DNA of 8,860 nucleotides from Clostridiales bacterium (GCA_012516295.1 JAAYWU010000088.1:1-8860); one strand, 5' to 3'; counted from the stretch's first letter, positions 1 through 7,587 are shown. Translations and numbers: made by a program. Notes: generated from the letters alone by a model not told the origin.

Positions 1-664
1 CCCGGCGCATCTTATCTACGGATTCGCCCTTGCCGGAGCCAAGCGTGCTGTAAGAAAGCAGCGCGACGCGGGGATCAATGGAGAAAACTCTCGCCGTTTT
101 GGCTGTTTCCACCGCGATTTCGGCAAGCTGGTCTTCGTTCGGGTCCAGATTGATGGCACAGTCCGCCAGGGCGTAAAGCTCCTCGGCATCATCCTTCCGG
201 CGGTGAAGAATAAAGCAGCTGGATACAATCTTATTGCCGGGCTTGGTCTTGATAATCTGGAGCGCCGGACGGACCGTGTCGGCGGTGGAATAGGTTGCCC
301 CGCCCAAAAGCGCGTCCGCTTTTCCCATTTTTACAAGCATGGTTCCGAAATAGTTGGATTTCCGAAGCGCTGCGCGGCAGGTTGCTTCATCATCCTTCCC
401 TTTTCTCAGCTCAGCCATCATCGAAACCATTGCTTCCATATCGCTGTAATTCAGCGGATCAATAATCTCGATTCCGTCGTCGACGGGAAACCCGCATTTT
501 TCCCCTGCGGCCCGCACTTCGTCGGGGTTGCCCAAAAGGATGGGCTGAAGGATTTTTTCCTTATGCAGACGATGAGCCGCTTCGAGGATACGCGCGTCCG
601 TTCCTTCCGTAAAAACCAGGTTTCTCTGTTTCGTTTTCAGCAGTTCGATCATTTTTTCAAACAT
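1..664 (-). CDS. pta: Phosphate acetyltransferase (Pta), N-terminal part, runs off the left edge
   Basis: Pta interconverts acetyl-CoA plus phosphate and acetyl-phosphate plus CoA in the cytoplasm. With acetate kinase it makes ATP and acetate in fermenters. Reverse translation from the ATG at 664-662 gives 221 codons with no stop before the edge. The family is usually about 330 residues, so roughly the last third is missing, including the C-terminal region that carries the CoA/catalytic residues. Recognisable Pta segments are LVFTEGTDARIL (16-27), YFGTMLV (105-111), GKADALLGGATYSTADTVRP (114-133) followed by ALQIIKT, and ALLSYST (201-207). The start is supported by AGGTGG-like GGAGGT (complement of 671-676) six bases upstream. 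It is divergent from the aldose epimerase gene. Whether ackA follows cannot be seen. The family call is firm; a longer or fused C-terminus cannot be excluded. Confidence 0.93.
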   Translation of the reverse strand, partial: MFEKMIELLKTKQRNLVFTEGTDARILEAAHRLHKEKILQPILLGNPDEVRAAGEKCGFPVDDGIEIIDPLNYSDMEAMVSMMAELRKGKDDEATCRAALRKSNYFGTMLVKMGKADALLGGATYSTADTVRPALQIIKTKPGNKIVSSCFILHRRKDDAEELYALADCAINLDPNEDQLAEIAVETAKTARVFSIDPRVALLSYSTLGSGKGESVDKMRR

Positions 665-737
665 ATGCCTACCTCCATTTATTTTATTCCAGTCACGAAA
701 CCCACACACCTTAGTCCGGCTTCTGTGTGACCGAAAA

Positions 738-768
738 ATTATCGATATTGCACAACCTGCATTTTCAA
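738..768 (-). promoter_or_regulatory. Possible pta promoter
   Basis: On the minus strand a TTGAAA (complement of 763-768) and a GATAAT (complement of 738-743) are separated by 19 bp, about 75 bases upstream of the pta start. Both hexamers are good but the spacing is longer than the ideal 17, so this is a tentative call. Confidence 0.35.
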
Positions 769-961
769 AACTTGCATACAAATATATTTTACCACGAAAA
801 CAGCAAGCGTGCACTAGAAAATGAAATTTACTTGGAAACAGCCGGAGCCGATCCCCGGAAAAGGACAAAGTTGGCCATTCGGCTTGCGGTTTTGGGGCTT
901 TCTTACTGTTCTTTACAAAAGAACGGGGCGGATGCTTTCTTTTCAGAAAGAATATTTTTAA
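769..961. other. Non-coding part of the pta/epimerase divergent region
   Basis: This is the body of the 392-bp gap between the two divergent genes. An 87-codon open frame (727-990, plus strand) crosses it but has no ribosome site, no recognisable family and a low-complexity composition, so I treat it as chance. Two small perfect hairpins are visible: GTTCTTT-aca-AAAGAAC at 908-924, and CTTTCT-tttc-AGAAAG at 935-950, the second followed by an AT-rich run. They are weak as terminators. I see no RNA gene. Confidence 0.4.
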
Positions 962-976
962 TGTTCATTTCGAACA
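962..976. promoter_or_regulatory. Inverted repeat TGTTC-N5-GAACA, candidate operator
   Basis: Perfect 5-bp arms (962-966 and 972-976) flank ATTTC. The right arm touches the expected -35 position of the epimerase promoter, so a protein bound here could control it. The arm order is opposite to the Gram-positive SOS box (GAAC-N4-GTTC), so LexA is not suggested. No regulator can be named. Confidence 0.3.
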
Positions 977-1003
977 ATTTTCATTCCTGACGCCCGCTAT
1001 AAT
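975..1003 (+). promoter_or_regulatory. Promoter of the aldose 1-epimerase gene
   Basis: A perfect -10 TATAAT lies at 998-1003. At 17-bp spacing the -35 hexamer is CAATTT (975-980), which is poor, so the promoter may need an activator or rely on the -10. The -10 is 53 bases before the ATG at 1057, giving a leader of about 45-50 nt. Confidence 0.6.
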
Positions 1004-1056
1004 AGAAGAGGTAATGGTTACCAATCTGAAATCATAAAAACGGAGGAACGTTCAAA

Positions 1057-1926
1057 ATGCAAAAAACATTACAACTTGGATGTGCGCAAGGAATCGTTGA
1101 CACGCTTGGCGGCGAATTAATCTCGTACAAAAACAACGGGAGGGAATACATCTGGACGGGTGACCCGAAGTATTGGACCGGACACGCTCCCATCCTTTTC
1201 CCATTCGTCAGCGCGCTGAAAGACAATAAAGTGAAGTTCGGTTCAACCATCTGCTCCGCGACAGCAAAGCATGGATTTGCGCGCAAAAGTCAGTTTGAAC
1301 TGACCGAGTGCACCGACACAAGGGCCGTTTTTACACTGGTTTCCAATGAGGTAACAAGGGCGCAGTACCCGTATGACTTCGCGCTTACCATTGCGCATGA
1401 ACTTTCCGAATCCGGCTACAAAACCACCTATACGGTAAAAAACACAGGGAACGGCGATATGCAGTTCTGCATCGGCGGGCACCCAGGCTTTTGCGTGGAC
1501 GGCTCGATCGAGGACTACGAGCTGAAATTTGAGAAAGCAGAGAATGCCGACCTTTATTATACTGACGAAAACAGCCTGTTCAGCGAGAATTATAAATTCA
1601 GCAAACGCATGGAATCGGACACCTTCCCCCTTGTGTACAGCGATTTTGACGTTGACGCGCTTATTGCAAAGGATCTCAGGAGCCGCAAGGTCCGCCTTAT
1701 AAAGAAAAGCGACGGGACCGGCGTGGAACTCGACTTTAACGGTTTTCAAGTCCTCGTGCTGTGGACGCCGCCGAAAAAGCAGGCGCCGTTTATCTGCCTT
1801 GAGCCATGGAACGGGCTTCCGGCGCTTACAAATGAAAGCGGCAACTTTGAAGATAAGCCCTACCGGATTGTACTCCCGGCCGGGGAAGAATATTCCGTGG
1901 GCTATCAGGTTTCGGTACTGAAATAA
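1057..1926 (+). CDS. Aldose 1-epimerase family protein (LacX-type, galactose-mutarotase-like)
   Basis: A 289-residue cytoplasmic protein of the galactose-mutarotase-like fold, most like the LacX branch of aldose 1-epimerases. Known members interconvert alpha and beta anomers of free sugars; the exact sugar of LacX-type proteins is poorly defined. Visible family motifs are HGFAR (72-76), GGHPGF (140-145, with the likely catalytic His142) and CLEPW (247-251, with Glu249 as the likely catalytic base). The C-terminal half carries the expected LEPWNGLPAL and the closing LPAGEEYSVGYQV strand. The start is supported by GGAGG at 1042-1046, ten bases before the ATG. Length is normal and there is no signal peptide. 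It is a single-gene unit with its own TATAAT promoter and terminator, and no sugar operon surrounds it. Substrate is inferred only to the class level. Confidence 0.9.
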   Translation: MQKTLQLGCAQGIVDTLGGELISYKNNGREYIWTGDPKYWTGHAPILFPFVSALKDNKVKFGSTICSATAKHGFARKSQFELTECTDTRAVFTLVSNEVTRAQYPYDFALTIAHELSESGYKTTYTVKNTGNGDMQFCIGGHPGFCVDGSIEDYELKFEKAENADLYYTDENSLFSENYKFSKRMESDTFPLVYSDFDVDALIAKDLRSRKVRLIKKSDGTGVELDFNGFQVLVLWTPPKKQAPFICLEPWNGLPALTNESGNFEDKPYRIVLPAGEEYSVGYQVSVLK

Positions 1927-1983
1927 TAACACGCAAAGCGGCGCGAACCCGCTCGAATCATGTAAATTCCAACCGAATAAATT

Positions 1984-2018
1984 AAAAAAAGTGCTGCTCT
2001 TAGGAGCGGCACTTTTTT
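1984..2018 (+). terminator. Rho-independent terminator after the epimerase gene
   Basis: A 9-bp stem GTGCTGCTC (1991-1999) / GAGCGGCAC (2004-2012), with one G-T pair and a TTAG loop, is followed by six Ts and preceded by seven As. The symmetric A and T runs mean it could also work leftward, but no leftward gene ends here. Confidence 0.9.
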
Positions 2019-2259
2019 CTGAAAAACGACGCGGGGCATGGAGTCCTTTTAAATGAAAAAGCCTTTCAAACATCCGAATCCGCTGTATTTCTTTGGAAAG
2101 GAATACGGCGCAGCAGAAATGGATAACCTATTTCCAGCAATGTGTGGAAAGCGAACGGCTCACGAAAAATGCTTCGAAGGGCGTTCCCGATTTTCATTCA
2201 TTCACGCTGCAACACAGCCATTTCCGCTTCGCGAATTTGAAATCTGGCTGTTCATTAAA
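2019..2259. other. Leader region before the thiolase, no recognised gene
   Basis: About 250 bp lie between the epimerase terminator and the thiolase ribosome site. I find no convincing -35/-10 pair, although the thiolase must be transcribed from here because a terminator precedes it. The thiolase reading frame stays open upstream back to 2057 (TTG at 2093), but the extra 60 residues resemble no thiolase N-terminus and no family I recognise. Confidence 0.4.
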
Positions 2260-2264
2260 AGGAG
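2260..2264 (+). promoter_or_regulatory. Ribosome binding site fixing the thiolase start
   Basis: AGGAG lies eight bases before the ATG at 2273. This decides the start against the in-frame upstream TTG at 2093, which has only a weak purine context and would add 60 residues foreign to thiolases. Confidence 0.85.
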
Positions 2265-2272
2265 AAATACCA

Positions 2273-3451
2273 ATGAGAAAAGTTGTTTTAGCAGGGGGCT
2301 GCCGCACAGCAATCGGCAAAATGGGCGGCACACTCAGCAATACACCCGCTCCCGAACTAGGAGCAATCGTTATTAAGGAGGCTATCAACCGCGCGGGTAT
2401 CAAGCCGGAACAGGTGGATCAGGTTTATATGGGCTGCGTGATCCAGGCGGCACAGGGGCAGAATGTGGCAAGGCAGGCTTCCATCAAGGCGGGGCTGCCC
2501 GTCGATGTTCCGGCCGTTACGCTCAACGTGGTCTGCGCTTCCGGGCTGGAATGCGTAAACACGGCCGCCCGCATGATTCTAGCAGGCGCCGCGGACATCG
2601 TGGTGGCCGGCGGCACGGAAAACATGTCCATGGCGCCCTACGCCATCAAACAGGGGCGTTACGGTTACCGCTTGGGTAACGGCACCCTGATCGACACGAT
2701 GGTGAACGACGCGCTGTGGGACGCCTTTAATGACTACCACATGGGCATCACCGCGGAAAACGTGGCGCAAAAGTGGGGCTTAACCCGGCAACAGCTCGAC
2801 GAATTCAGCGCCGAGACGCAGCAGAAAGCCTGCAAGGCGATTCTATCGGGCGAATACCGCGAGGAGATTGTACCCGTCCCCGTTAAGACGAAAAAGGACG
2901 TCGTGATGTTTGACACCGACGAAGGCCCGCGCCCTGACACCACAGTGGAAACCCTTGCAAAATTAAAGCCTGCTTTCAAGCCGGACGGCATGGTTACCGC
3001 CGGAAACGCCTCCAATATTAACGACGGCGCGGCGGCGATCGTCGTAATGAGCGAGGACAAAGCAAAGGAGCTTGGCGTTGAGCCCATGGCGACCTGGGTA
3101 GCGGGCGCGCTTGGCGGCGTGGAGCCGTCCATCATGGGAATCGGCCCCGTCGCGGCCGTGAAAAAAGTGCTGGAGAAAACCGGCATGAAGCTGGAGGACT
3201 TCGACCTGTTCGAAACAAACGAAGCCTTCGCCGCCCAGAGCCTTGCTGTAATAAAGGAGCTGGGCCTGGACACAAGCAAAATCAACGTGAACGGCGGCGC
3301 AATCGCCCTCGGCCACCCGGTGGGCGCTTCCGGCTGCCGCATCCTGGTCACCCTGCTGCATGCCATGAAAAAGCGCGGCGCGAAAAAGGGGCTTGCCACT
3401 CTTTGTGTCGGCGGCGGCATGGGCTGCGCCACGATTGTGGAAAGGGAATAA
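2273..3451 (+). CDS. thlA: Acetyl-CoA C-acetyltransferase (biosynthetic thiolase)
   Basis: A cytoplasmic thiolase that condenses two acetyl-CoA to acetoacetyl-CoA plus CoA, the first step toward butyrate, butanol or caproate in clostridia. The 392-residue length matches ThlA/AtoB enzymes. The nucleophile is Cys88 in NVVCASG, with NEAFA (316-320), His348 in GHPVGASG and the acid/base Cys378 in CVGGGMG; these three catalytic positions carry the same numbers as in Clostridium acetobutylicum ThlA as I recall it. The segment FNDYHMGITAEN (152-163) is typical of this branch. The start at ATG 2273 follows AGGAG at the right distance and places MRKVVLAGGCRTAIG where thiolases begin. Eight cysteines are present, including unusual Cys94 and Cys355. 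It sits alone between two terminators, with no crotonase or hydroxyacyl-CoA dehydrogenase next to it here. A role in degradation is possible but less likely. Confidence 0.94.
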   Translation: MRKVVLAGGCRTAIGKMGGTLSNTPAPELGAIVIKEAINRAGIKPEQVDQVYMGCVIQAAQGQNVARQASIKAGLPVDVPAVTLNVVCASGLECVNTAARMILAGAADIVVAGGTENMSMAPYAIKQGRYGYRLGNGTLIDTMVNDALWDAFNDYHMGITAENVAQKWGLTRQQLDEFSAETQQKACKAILSGEYREEIVPVPVKTKKDVVMFDTDEGPRPDTTVETLAKLKPAFKPDGMVTAGNASNINDGAAAIVVMSEDKAKELGVEPMATWVAGALGGVEPSIMGIGPVAAVKKVLEKTGMKLEDFDLFETNEAFAAQSLAVIKELGLDTSKINVNGGAIALGHPVGASGCRILVTLLHAMKKRGAKKGLATLCVGGGMGCATIVERE

Positions 3452-3490
3452 TGGCGGCATGGCTTATTGGCAGCCGCATAAAGGAAAAAG

Positions 3491-3525
3491 ACGGAGCTCT
3501 GTTTCTGACAGAAACTCCGTTTTTT
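3491..3525 (+). terminator. Bidirectional terminator between thiolase and the ABC ATPase gene
   Basis: Outer stem ACGGA (3491-3495) / TCCGT (3516-3520) and inner stem GTTTC (3501-3505) / GAAAC (3511-3515) enclose a TGACA loop, with a GCTCT bulge on the left arm. A T run follows on the plus strand (3520-3525) and an A run precedes it (3486-3489 and nearby), giving Ts for the minus strand. It lies between two convergent stop codons (3451 and 3547) and probably ends both transcripts. Confidence 0.8.
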
Positions 3526-3546
3526 ATGTTCATAAATCCTTATATG

Positions 3547-4296
3547 TTACTGATTTCGGAACCTCGCCAAAAAGTCCTTGGTGGCTTCCTGCTTCGGATT
3601 TCCGAAAAGTTCCGCCGGTTCGCCTTCCTCGGCGACAACGCCGTCTTTCATAAAGACCACCCGGGAGGAAACGTCACGCGCGAAGGCCATCTCATGGGTA
3701 ACAATCACCATGGTCATGCCCTCCTTCGCCAAGCTTCGCATAACCTCCAGCACCTCGCCCACCATCTGCGGGTCCAGCGCGCTGGTCGGTTCGTCGAACA
3801 GCAGCACTTCGGGCTCCATTGCCAGCGCGCGGGCGATCGCCACCCGCTGCTTCTGCCCGCCGGAAAGCTGGTGCGGCTTTGCGTTGATGTATTCCGCCAT
3901 GCCGACCTTGGAAAGGTATTTCATCGCGGTATCCTCCGCCGTTTTCTTATCCTTTTTCAGGACCTTCGTAACGCCCGCCATGCAGTTTCCGAGAACGGTC
4001 ATATTGTTGAACAGGTTAAAGGACTGGAACACCATGCCCACCTTGGCGCGGTAGGCGTTGATGTCTATCCCCTTCCCGGTGATATCCTGCCCGTGGAACA
4101 GAATCTGGCCGGAGGTCGGGGTTTCCAGCATATTAATGCAGCGCAGCAGCGTGGATTTTCCCGAACCGGAAGCGCCGATAATACAGATTACATTGCCGTG
4201 CCGGGTTTCAAAGTTGATGTCGCGAAGCACCACATTGTCCCCGAAGCTTTTGCTCAGATGCCGCACCTGCAAAATGGGGGATTTCAGTTCGTCCAT
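3547..4296 (-). CDS. Polar amino-acid ABC transporter, ATP-binding protein (GlnQ/HisP type)
   Basis: The 249-residue ATPase subunit powers import of an amino acid from the cytoplasmic face of the membrane. All nucleotide-binding elements are present: Walker A GASGSGKS (41-48), Q-loop Gln91 in VFQSFNLF, signature LSGGQKQR (144-151), Walker B VLLFDEP (164-170), D-loop SALD (172-175) and H-loop His201 in VTHEM. The [12 protein letters not shown] stretch after the Q-loop and the [18 protein letters not shown] block are typical of the polar amino-acid subfamily (TC 3.A.1.3). A GGAGG-rich site precedes the ATG at 4296 and lies inside the end of the permease gene. The two genes overlap by 13 bp, which suggests translational coupling. 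It is the last gene of the operon. The transported amino acid cannot be told from the ATPase. Confidence 0.95.
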   Translation of the reverse strand: MDELKSPILQVRHLSKSFGDNVVLRDINFETRHGNVICIIGASGSGKSTLLRCINMLETPTSGQILFHGQDITGKGIDINAYRAKVGMVFQSFNLFNNMTVLGNCMAGVTKVLKKDKKTAEDTAMKYLSKVGMAEYINAKPHQLSGGQKQRVAIARALAMEPEVLLFDEPTSALDPQMVGEVLEVMRSLAKEGMTMVIVTHEMAFARDVSSRVVFMKDGVVAEEGEPAELFGNPKQEATKDFLARFRNQ

Positions 4297-5093
4297 GTTT
4301 TCCCTCCTCCCATGTGGACGGGATTGTGACCCGACGGGTCGGCCATCATGTCGCTCTTTACGAGCGAGTAATAGCTGGAACCGTCAATTTTATGCTCGAT
4401 CCAGAGAAGCAGGCGCGAGCAGGTGAAGGTCATAACAAAGTAGATCACGCAAATGAGGAAGAACACCTCAAAGTAGCGCATGAAGGCGCCGGCTGCGGAG
4501 TTTCCGGAAAAGTACAGCTCCGTTACGGAAATGACGTTCAGAACGGAGGTGTCCTTGATGTTGATGATGAGGTTGTTGCCAATCTGCGGGAGGATGTTGC
4601 GCAGGGTCTGCGGCATGATGACGTACAGCATCGTCTGCCAGTGGGACATCCCGATGGCCATGGCCCCTTCCGTCTGGCCGATATCGATCGAGTCGATCCC
4701 GCCGAGGACGGTTTCCGCCATATACGCGCCGGTATTGATGGAAACAACGAAGAAGCCCGCGAAAAGGGGCGTCATATCTACTTTAAACACCTGCATGGAA
4801 CCGTAGTACAGCACCATTGCCTGCACAATCATCGGGGTGCCTCGGAAAACTTCGATGTAGGCCGCCAGAATGAACTGGAGCAGCCTGTGCAGGGTTTTTA
4901 CAAACGGGTTTGCGTCCCTGCGGACGGGGAGCGTGCGCAGCACGCCGACCAGAAGGCCGATGACGCAGCCGATCAGCGTGCCGACCAGCGCCAGCAGGAG
5001 CGTTACGCCCGCGCCGTTTAGGAAAATTACGCCGTAATGTTTTGCAATATAGAGAACCCAGCCGAAAAAGTCGGCGTCGCCGGGGAGATTCAT
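4284..5093 (-). CDS. Polar amino-acid ABC transporter permease (HisM/GlnP type)
   Basis: An inner-membrane permease of 269 residues from the ATG at 5093, or 272 from the in-frame TTG at 5102. Positions below use the 272 numbering. Hydrophobic spans lie at about 28-56, 75-100, 112-132 and 213-235, with weaker ones between, giving the usual five or so helices. The family hallmark [11 protein letters not shown] (84-94) is present, as is the EAA loop that contacts the ATPase, [20 protein letters not shown] (146-165) continuing to PQIGN. The N-terminal [14 protein letters not shown] is the normal first helix. The hydrophilic C-terminal tail (about 250-272, with HNPVHMGGG) is longer than in many homologues and overlaps the ATPase start. 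The binding-protein gene ends about 30 bp upstream. The presence of one permease implies a homodimer. Substrate is unresolved. Confidence 0.94.
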   Translation of the reverse strand: MNLPGDADFFGWVLYIAKHYGVIFLNGAGVTLLLALVGTLIGCVIGLLVGVLRTLPVRRDANPFVKTLHRLLQFILAAYIEVFRGTPMIVQAMVLYYGSMQVFKVDMTPLFAGFFVVSINTGAYMAETVLGGIDSIDIGQTEGAMAIGMSHWQTMLYVIMPQTLRNILPQIGNNLIINIKDTSVLNVISVTELYFSGNSAAGAFMRYFEVFFLICVIYFVMTFTCSRLLLWIEHKIDGSSYYSLVKSDMMADPSGHNPVHMGGGKTWTN

Positions 5094-5102
5094 AACTGAC
5101 AA

Positions 5103-5112
5103 CTCACTTCCT
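5103..5112 (-). promoter_or_regulatory. Ribosome binding site with two possible permease starts
   Basis: The minus strand reads AGGAAGTGAG here, matching the SD consensus AGGAGGTGA at 8 of 9 positions. The TTG at 5102 follows immediately, leaving four bases from GGAAG, while the ATG at 5093 is 13 bases away. Neither spacing is ideal. I favour the ATG on codon preference; the difference is three residues. Confidence 0.5.
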
Positions 5113-5123
5113 GTATTTTCGCG

Positions 5124-5986
5124 TTACTGCGCCAAAGGCTGCTTGGCGATCGCGTCCTGCATGATTTTGTCGCGGTCCGCCTCGCTGATGCCGGAAAGGG
5201 CCTTGTTGATGGCGGCCTTCAGCTCGGGATTCGACTTGGACACCGCAATGCCGAGGTTCACATCCTCATCGGAAGCCTGAAAGCCGTTTTCGCCCGAAAA
5301 GTCGAGCATCACCAGCTTTTTGTTGGCATACACGGCGCCCATCGCGGTCGGCTTGTCCGTTACAAAAACATCGGTTTTACCGGAAGAAAGGGCGACGATT
5401 AGCGAAGGAACATTTTTCATGGCGGGCTGAATCTTCGCCTCCGGAATCTGCTTCAGCATATCGTACCAGACGGGATTCTGCGGGAGGTGCAGGAAGCGCC
5501 CTTTAAATCCGCCACGCTTTTCGCGGAAGCATATTTGCTGTCGGAGCGAACCAGCGCGTAGATGGTTGCCTTATAGTACGGGTCGGTGAAATCGACGGTT
5601 TTCTTGCGTTCTTCGGTAATGCTCATGCCGGCGATGACCGCGTCCAGCTTGCCGGAAACCACGCCCGGCGCAAGGCCGTCCCACTCTGTTTTCACAATCT
5701 GCAGGTCATAGCCGATTGCGTCGGCAATTTTCTTCGCCATCATCACGTCGTACCCGTTGGTGTATTCGCCGCCGCTGTTGGCAATGGGGACCGCACCGTT
5801 GGAGCCGTCCGCCTGCGTCCAGTTGTAGGGGGCGTAGTTGCATTCCATGCCAACCCGCAGTACTTTTTTCGTTCCGTTTGAGGCCGGCGCCGCTGTTTCG
5901 GACTTCGTGCAGCCGGCCGTGGTTATCAGCCCCGCCGTCAGAAGCACGCTCACGAGCGCCGCCGCAATCCTTTTTTTGAATTTCAT
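5124..5986 (-). pseudogene. Amino-acid ABC transporter substrate-binding lipoprotein, frameshifted
   Basis: This is the extracellular binding lipoprotein (SBP_bac_3 family) of the adjacent importer. Part one (5986 to 5453) carries a lipoprotein signal with positive MKFKKR, a hydrophobic core and lipobox TAGC with Cys26. The binding domain follows with VGMECNYAPYNW (45-56), NGYDVMMAKKIADAIGYDLQ (77-96), DAVIAGMSITEERK (115-128) and VDFTDPYY (131-138). After LKGASCTS (161-168) the frame turns into unrelated residues and stops. The rest continues in another frame from WYDMLKQIPEAKI to the stop at 5124, with TDVFVTDKPTAM and the closing helices. The span is 863 nt; adding one base near 5478-5487 gives 864 nt, a normal 287-residue protein. 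Both halves are well preserved, so a sequencing error or a very recent mutation fits better than old decay. AGGAG at 5993-5997 supports the start. Ligand unknown. Confidence 0.88.
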
Positions 5987-6028
5987 AACAAACTCCTATC
6001 TTTCATCGAATAATTCCTGTTGATGGGC

Positions 6029-6062
6029 AAAAACGTGACCGGCGCCATAAACATGGCGCCGG
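6029..6062 (-). terminator. Terminator-like hairpin between yfcC and the binding-protein gene
   Basis: A perfect 10-bp GC-rich stem (6039-6048 with 6053-6062; arm CCGGCGCCAT) with a 4-base loop. On the minus strand it is followed by TCACG and then five Ts (complement of 6029-6033). The U tract is short and set back five bases, so it may be a weak terminator or mRNA stabiliser. There is no T run on the plus-strand side. It lies downstream of the yfcC stop at 6139 and about 40 bases upstream of the binding-protein ribosome site. Confidence 0.65.
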
Positions 6063-6138
6063 CAAAACCTGTATCGAAATCGGGGAATGTTGTTATCAGT
6101 TCACAATACCGGATATCCCCAGTGCCAACGGGATTGGA

Positions 6139-7584
6139 TTAGGCCGGAAGCATACCGGAAATCGCGGTAAAGGTAATACCGAGAACCGTCATGACAATGA
6201 ACAGCTTCCAGCAGGTTTTCCACCACTGTTGGAAAGAAATTTTGCAAACCGCAAGTCCGGCAACCGTCATACCGGCGGTCGGGCTGATGGTATTGATGCA
6301 CTGGTTTGCATACTGGAGGCAGGTAACAGAGGCTTCCGGGTTAACACCCATCAGTCTGGTAAGCGGCGCCATAACCGGAATGGTAAGGGCAGCCTGTCCG
6401 GAAGAGGAGGGGATTAACAGGGCGATCAGGCTCTGTGCAAAATACATCATTGTGGTGAAGATAACGGTCGGAACACCCTGCAGGGAAGTGGCCAGCGCAT
6501 TCAGGATCGTGTCGATAATCAGGCCGGTTTCCGCAACGGAAAGGATTCCGCGTGCAACGCCGATGATTACGGCGGCATATGCAAAATCTTTCAAGCCGAT
6601 TACAAACTGGTCCGCAATTTCTTTTTCCTTCAGCCCGCCGAGAATACCGGAAGCCAACCCTATTCCAAGGAAGACCATGGAGATTTCATCCATATACCAT
6701 CCGAACTTGACAAGGCCGAAAATGATGAGCCCCATGCCAAGGGTGAAGGTAAGGAGGACGAGCTTTTGCCTTAATGTGAATTCGCTGTCTTCTTCCTGCG
6801 CGTCCACAAGGAATTCTTCGCGCTTCGCGATATCGTCACGGTAAGTAATGGAGCTTTCCGGGTTGTTTTTTACTTTCTTTGCATACATCATGACGAAAAT
6901 AATACCCATCGCCATGAAAATAATCCACTGGATAAAGCGGAAGCCCAACTGCGGATTTCCGGAGATTCCCGCGATTCCCTGCGCAATCAATACGTTGAAG
7001 GGGTTCGTGGTGGAGGCGCAGTACCCCAATTGGGGCCCCAGGAAAACAATCATGAACGCCGTCATGGAGTCGTACCCCATCCCCATGATGATCGGCATAA
7101 AGATCGCGTAGAACGGAAGCGCTTCCTCGGACATGCCGAACGACGTACCGCCAAGCCCGAAAAGAATCATGGAAATCGGAATAATCAAAGATGCTTTGCC
7201 GCGCAGCTTTTTTACAACGCGTTTCATACCGGCGTTAATCGCGCCCGTTGTGTTGATAATCTGGAATGTGCCGCCAATCAAAAGGACAAACGCCACAACA
7301 TCGGAAGCCGCTTGAATTCCTTTGGTCGGCGCCTGAAGGATGTCCGCAATGCCTTGGCGGTGGTCGGTTCCGTCCTCGTCCACCTTCGGAACGAGATGGT
7401 ACGTTCCGGCGATGGCTACCGACCGGGTTCCTGCCGCCGTTTCAATTTCCTTCCGGTCAAATTCGCCGCTGGGTACGAACCAGGTGAGGATGGCAACAAA
7501 AACAATGAGCAGAAAGGCAATTGTGTAAACGTGGGGCAGAGCGAATTTTTTCTTTTTCAATAAAGCTGAAGTTCCAGTAGACAT
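6139..7584 (-). CDS. yfcC: YfcC family membrane carrier (DcuC/ArcD-like superfamily)
   Basis: A 481-residue integral membrane protein with about 11-12 hydrophobic spans, of the YfcC family (C4-dicarboxylate anaerobic carrier / ion transporter superfamily). Relatives include putative basic amino-acid antiporters and dicarboxylate carriers; the substrate of YfcC itself is not settled. After a basic LLKKKKF start and first helix ending WFVPSGEFDR (35-44), conserved segments are GGTSFGMSEEALPF (145-158), STTNPFNVL (191-199), the re-entrant-like IPSSSGQAALT (391-401) and TISPTAGMTVAG (432-443). A charged cytoplasmic loop lies at about 235-272. The ATG at 7584 is chosen because AAGGAGGAG lies four to five bases upstream. 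The frame is open a little further but without a normal start. A good promoter with a repeat-type operator candidate precedes it, and a GntR gene lies upstream on the same strand, probably its regulator. The ABC operon downstream may be functionally linked, but a hairpin intervenes. Confidence 0.9.
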   Translation of the reverse strand: MSTGTSALLKKKKFALPHVYTIAFLLIVFVAILTWFVPSGEFDRKEIETAAGTRSVAIAGTYHLVPKVDEDGTDHRQGIADILQAPTKGIQAASDVVAFVLLIGGTFQIINTTGAINAGMKRVVKKLRGKASLIIPISMILFGLGGTSFGMSEEALPFYAIFMPIIMGMGYDSMTAFMIVFLGPQLGYCASTTNPFNVLIAQGIAGISGNPQLGFRFIQWIIFMAMGIIFVMMYAKKVKNNPESSITYRDDIAKREEFLVDAQEEDSEFTLRQKLVLLTFTLGMGLIIFGLVKFGWYMDEISMVFLGIGLASGILGGLKEKEIADQFVIGLKDFAYAAVIIGVARGILSVAETGLIIDTILNALATSLQGVPTVIFTTMMYFAQSLIALLIPSSSGQAALTIPVMAPLTRLMGVNPEASVTCLQYANQCINTISPTAGMTVAGLAVCKISFQQWWKTCWKLFIVMTVLGITFTAISGMLPA

Positions 7585-7587
7585 AAT

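Noticed and set aside
962..976. SOS (LexA) box
   Set aside because: The half-sites are in the reverse order (GTTC...GAAC) and the spacing is five, not four, so it does not fit the Gram-positive SOS box.
727..990. 87-codon open frame in the pta/epimerase gap
   Set aside because: No ribosome site, no recognisable domain, and it overlaps the likely promoter regions of both flanking genes.
665..1056. Riboswitch or other structured leader
   Set aside because: Only short AT-rich hairpins are visible, with no known aptamer core and no terminator/antiterminator arrangement before the epimerase.
2734..3432. Long minus-strand open frames antisense to the thiolase (232 and 165 codons)
   Set aside because: They are shadows of a well-supported gene with normal thiolase motifs; GC-rich codon use opens the opposite frames.
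3403..4329. 308-codon plus-strand frame antisense to the ABC ATPase
   Set aside because: The minus strand has a complete ATPase with every nucleotide-binding motif; the plus frame is histidine-rich shadow sequence and would run through the terminator at 3491-3525.
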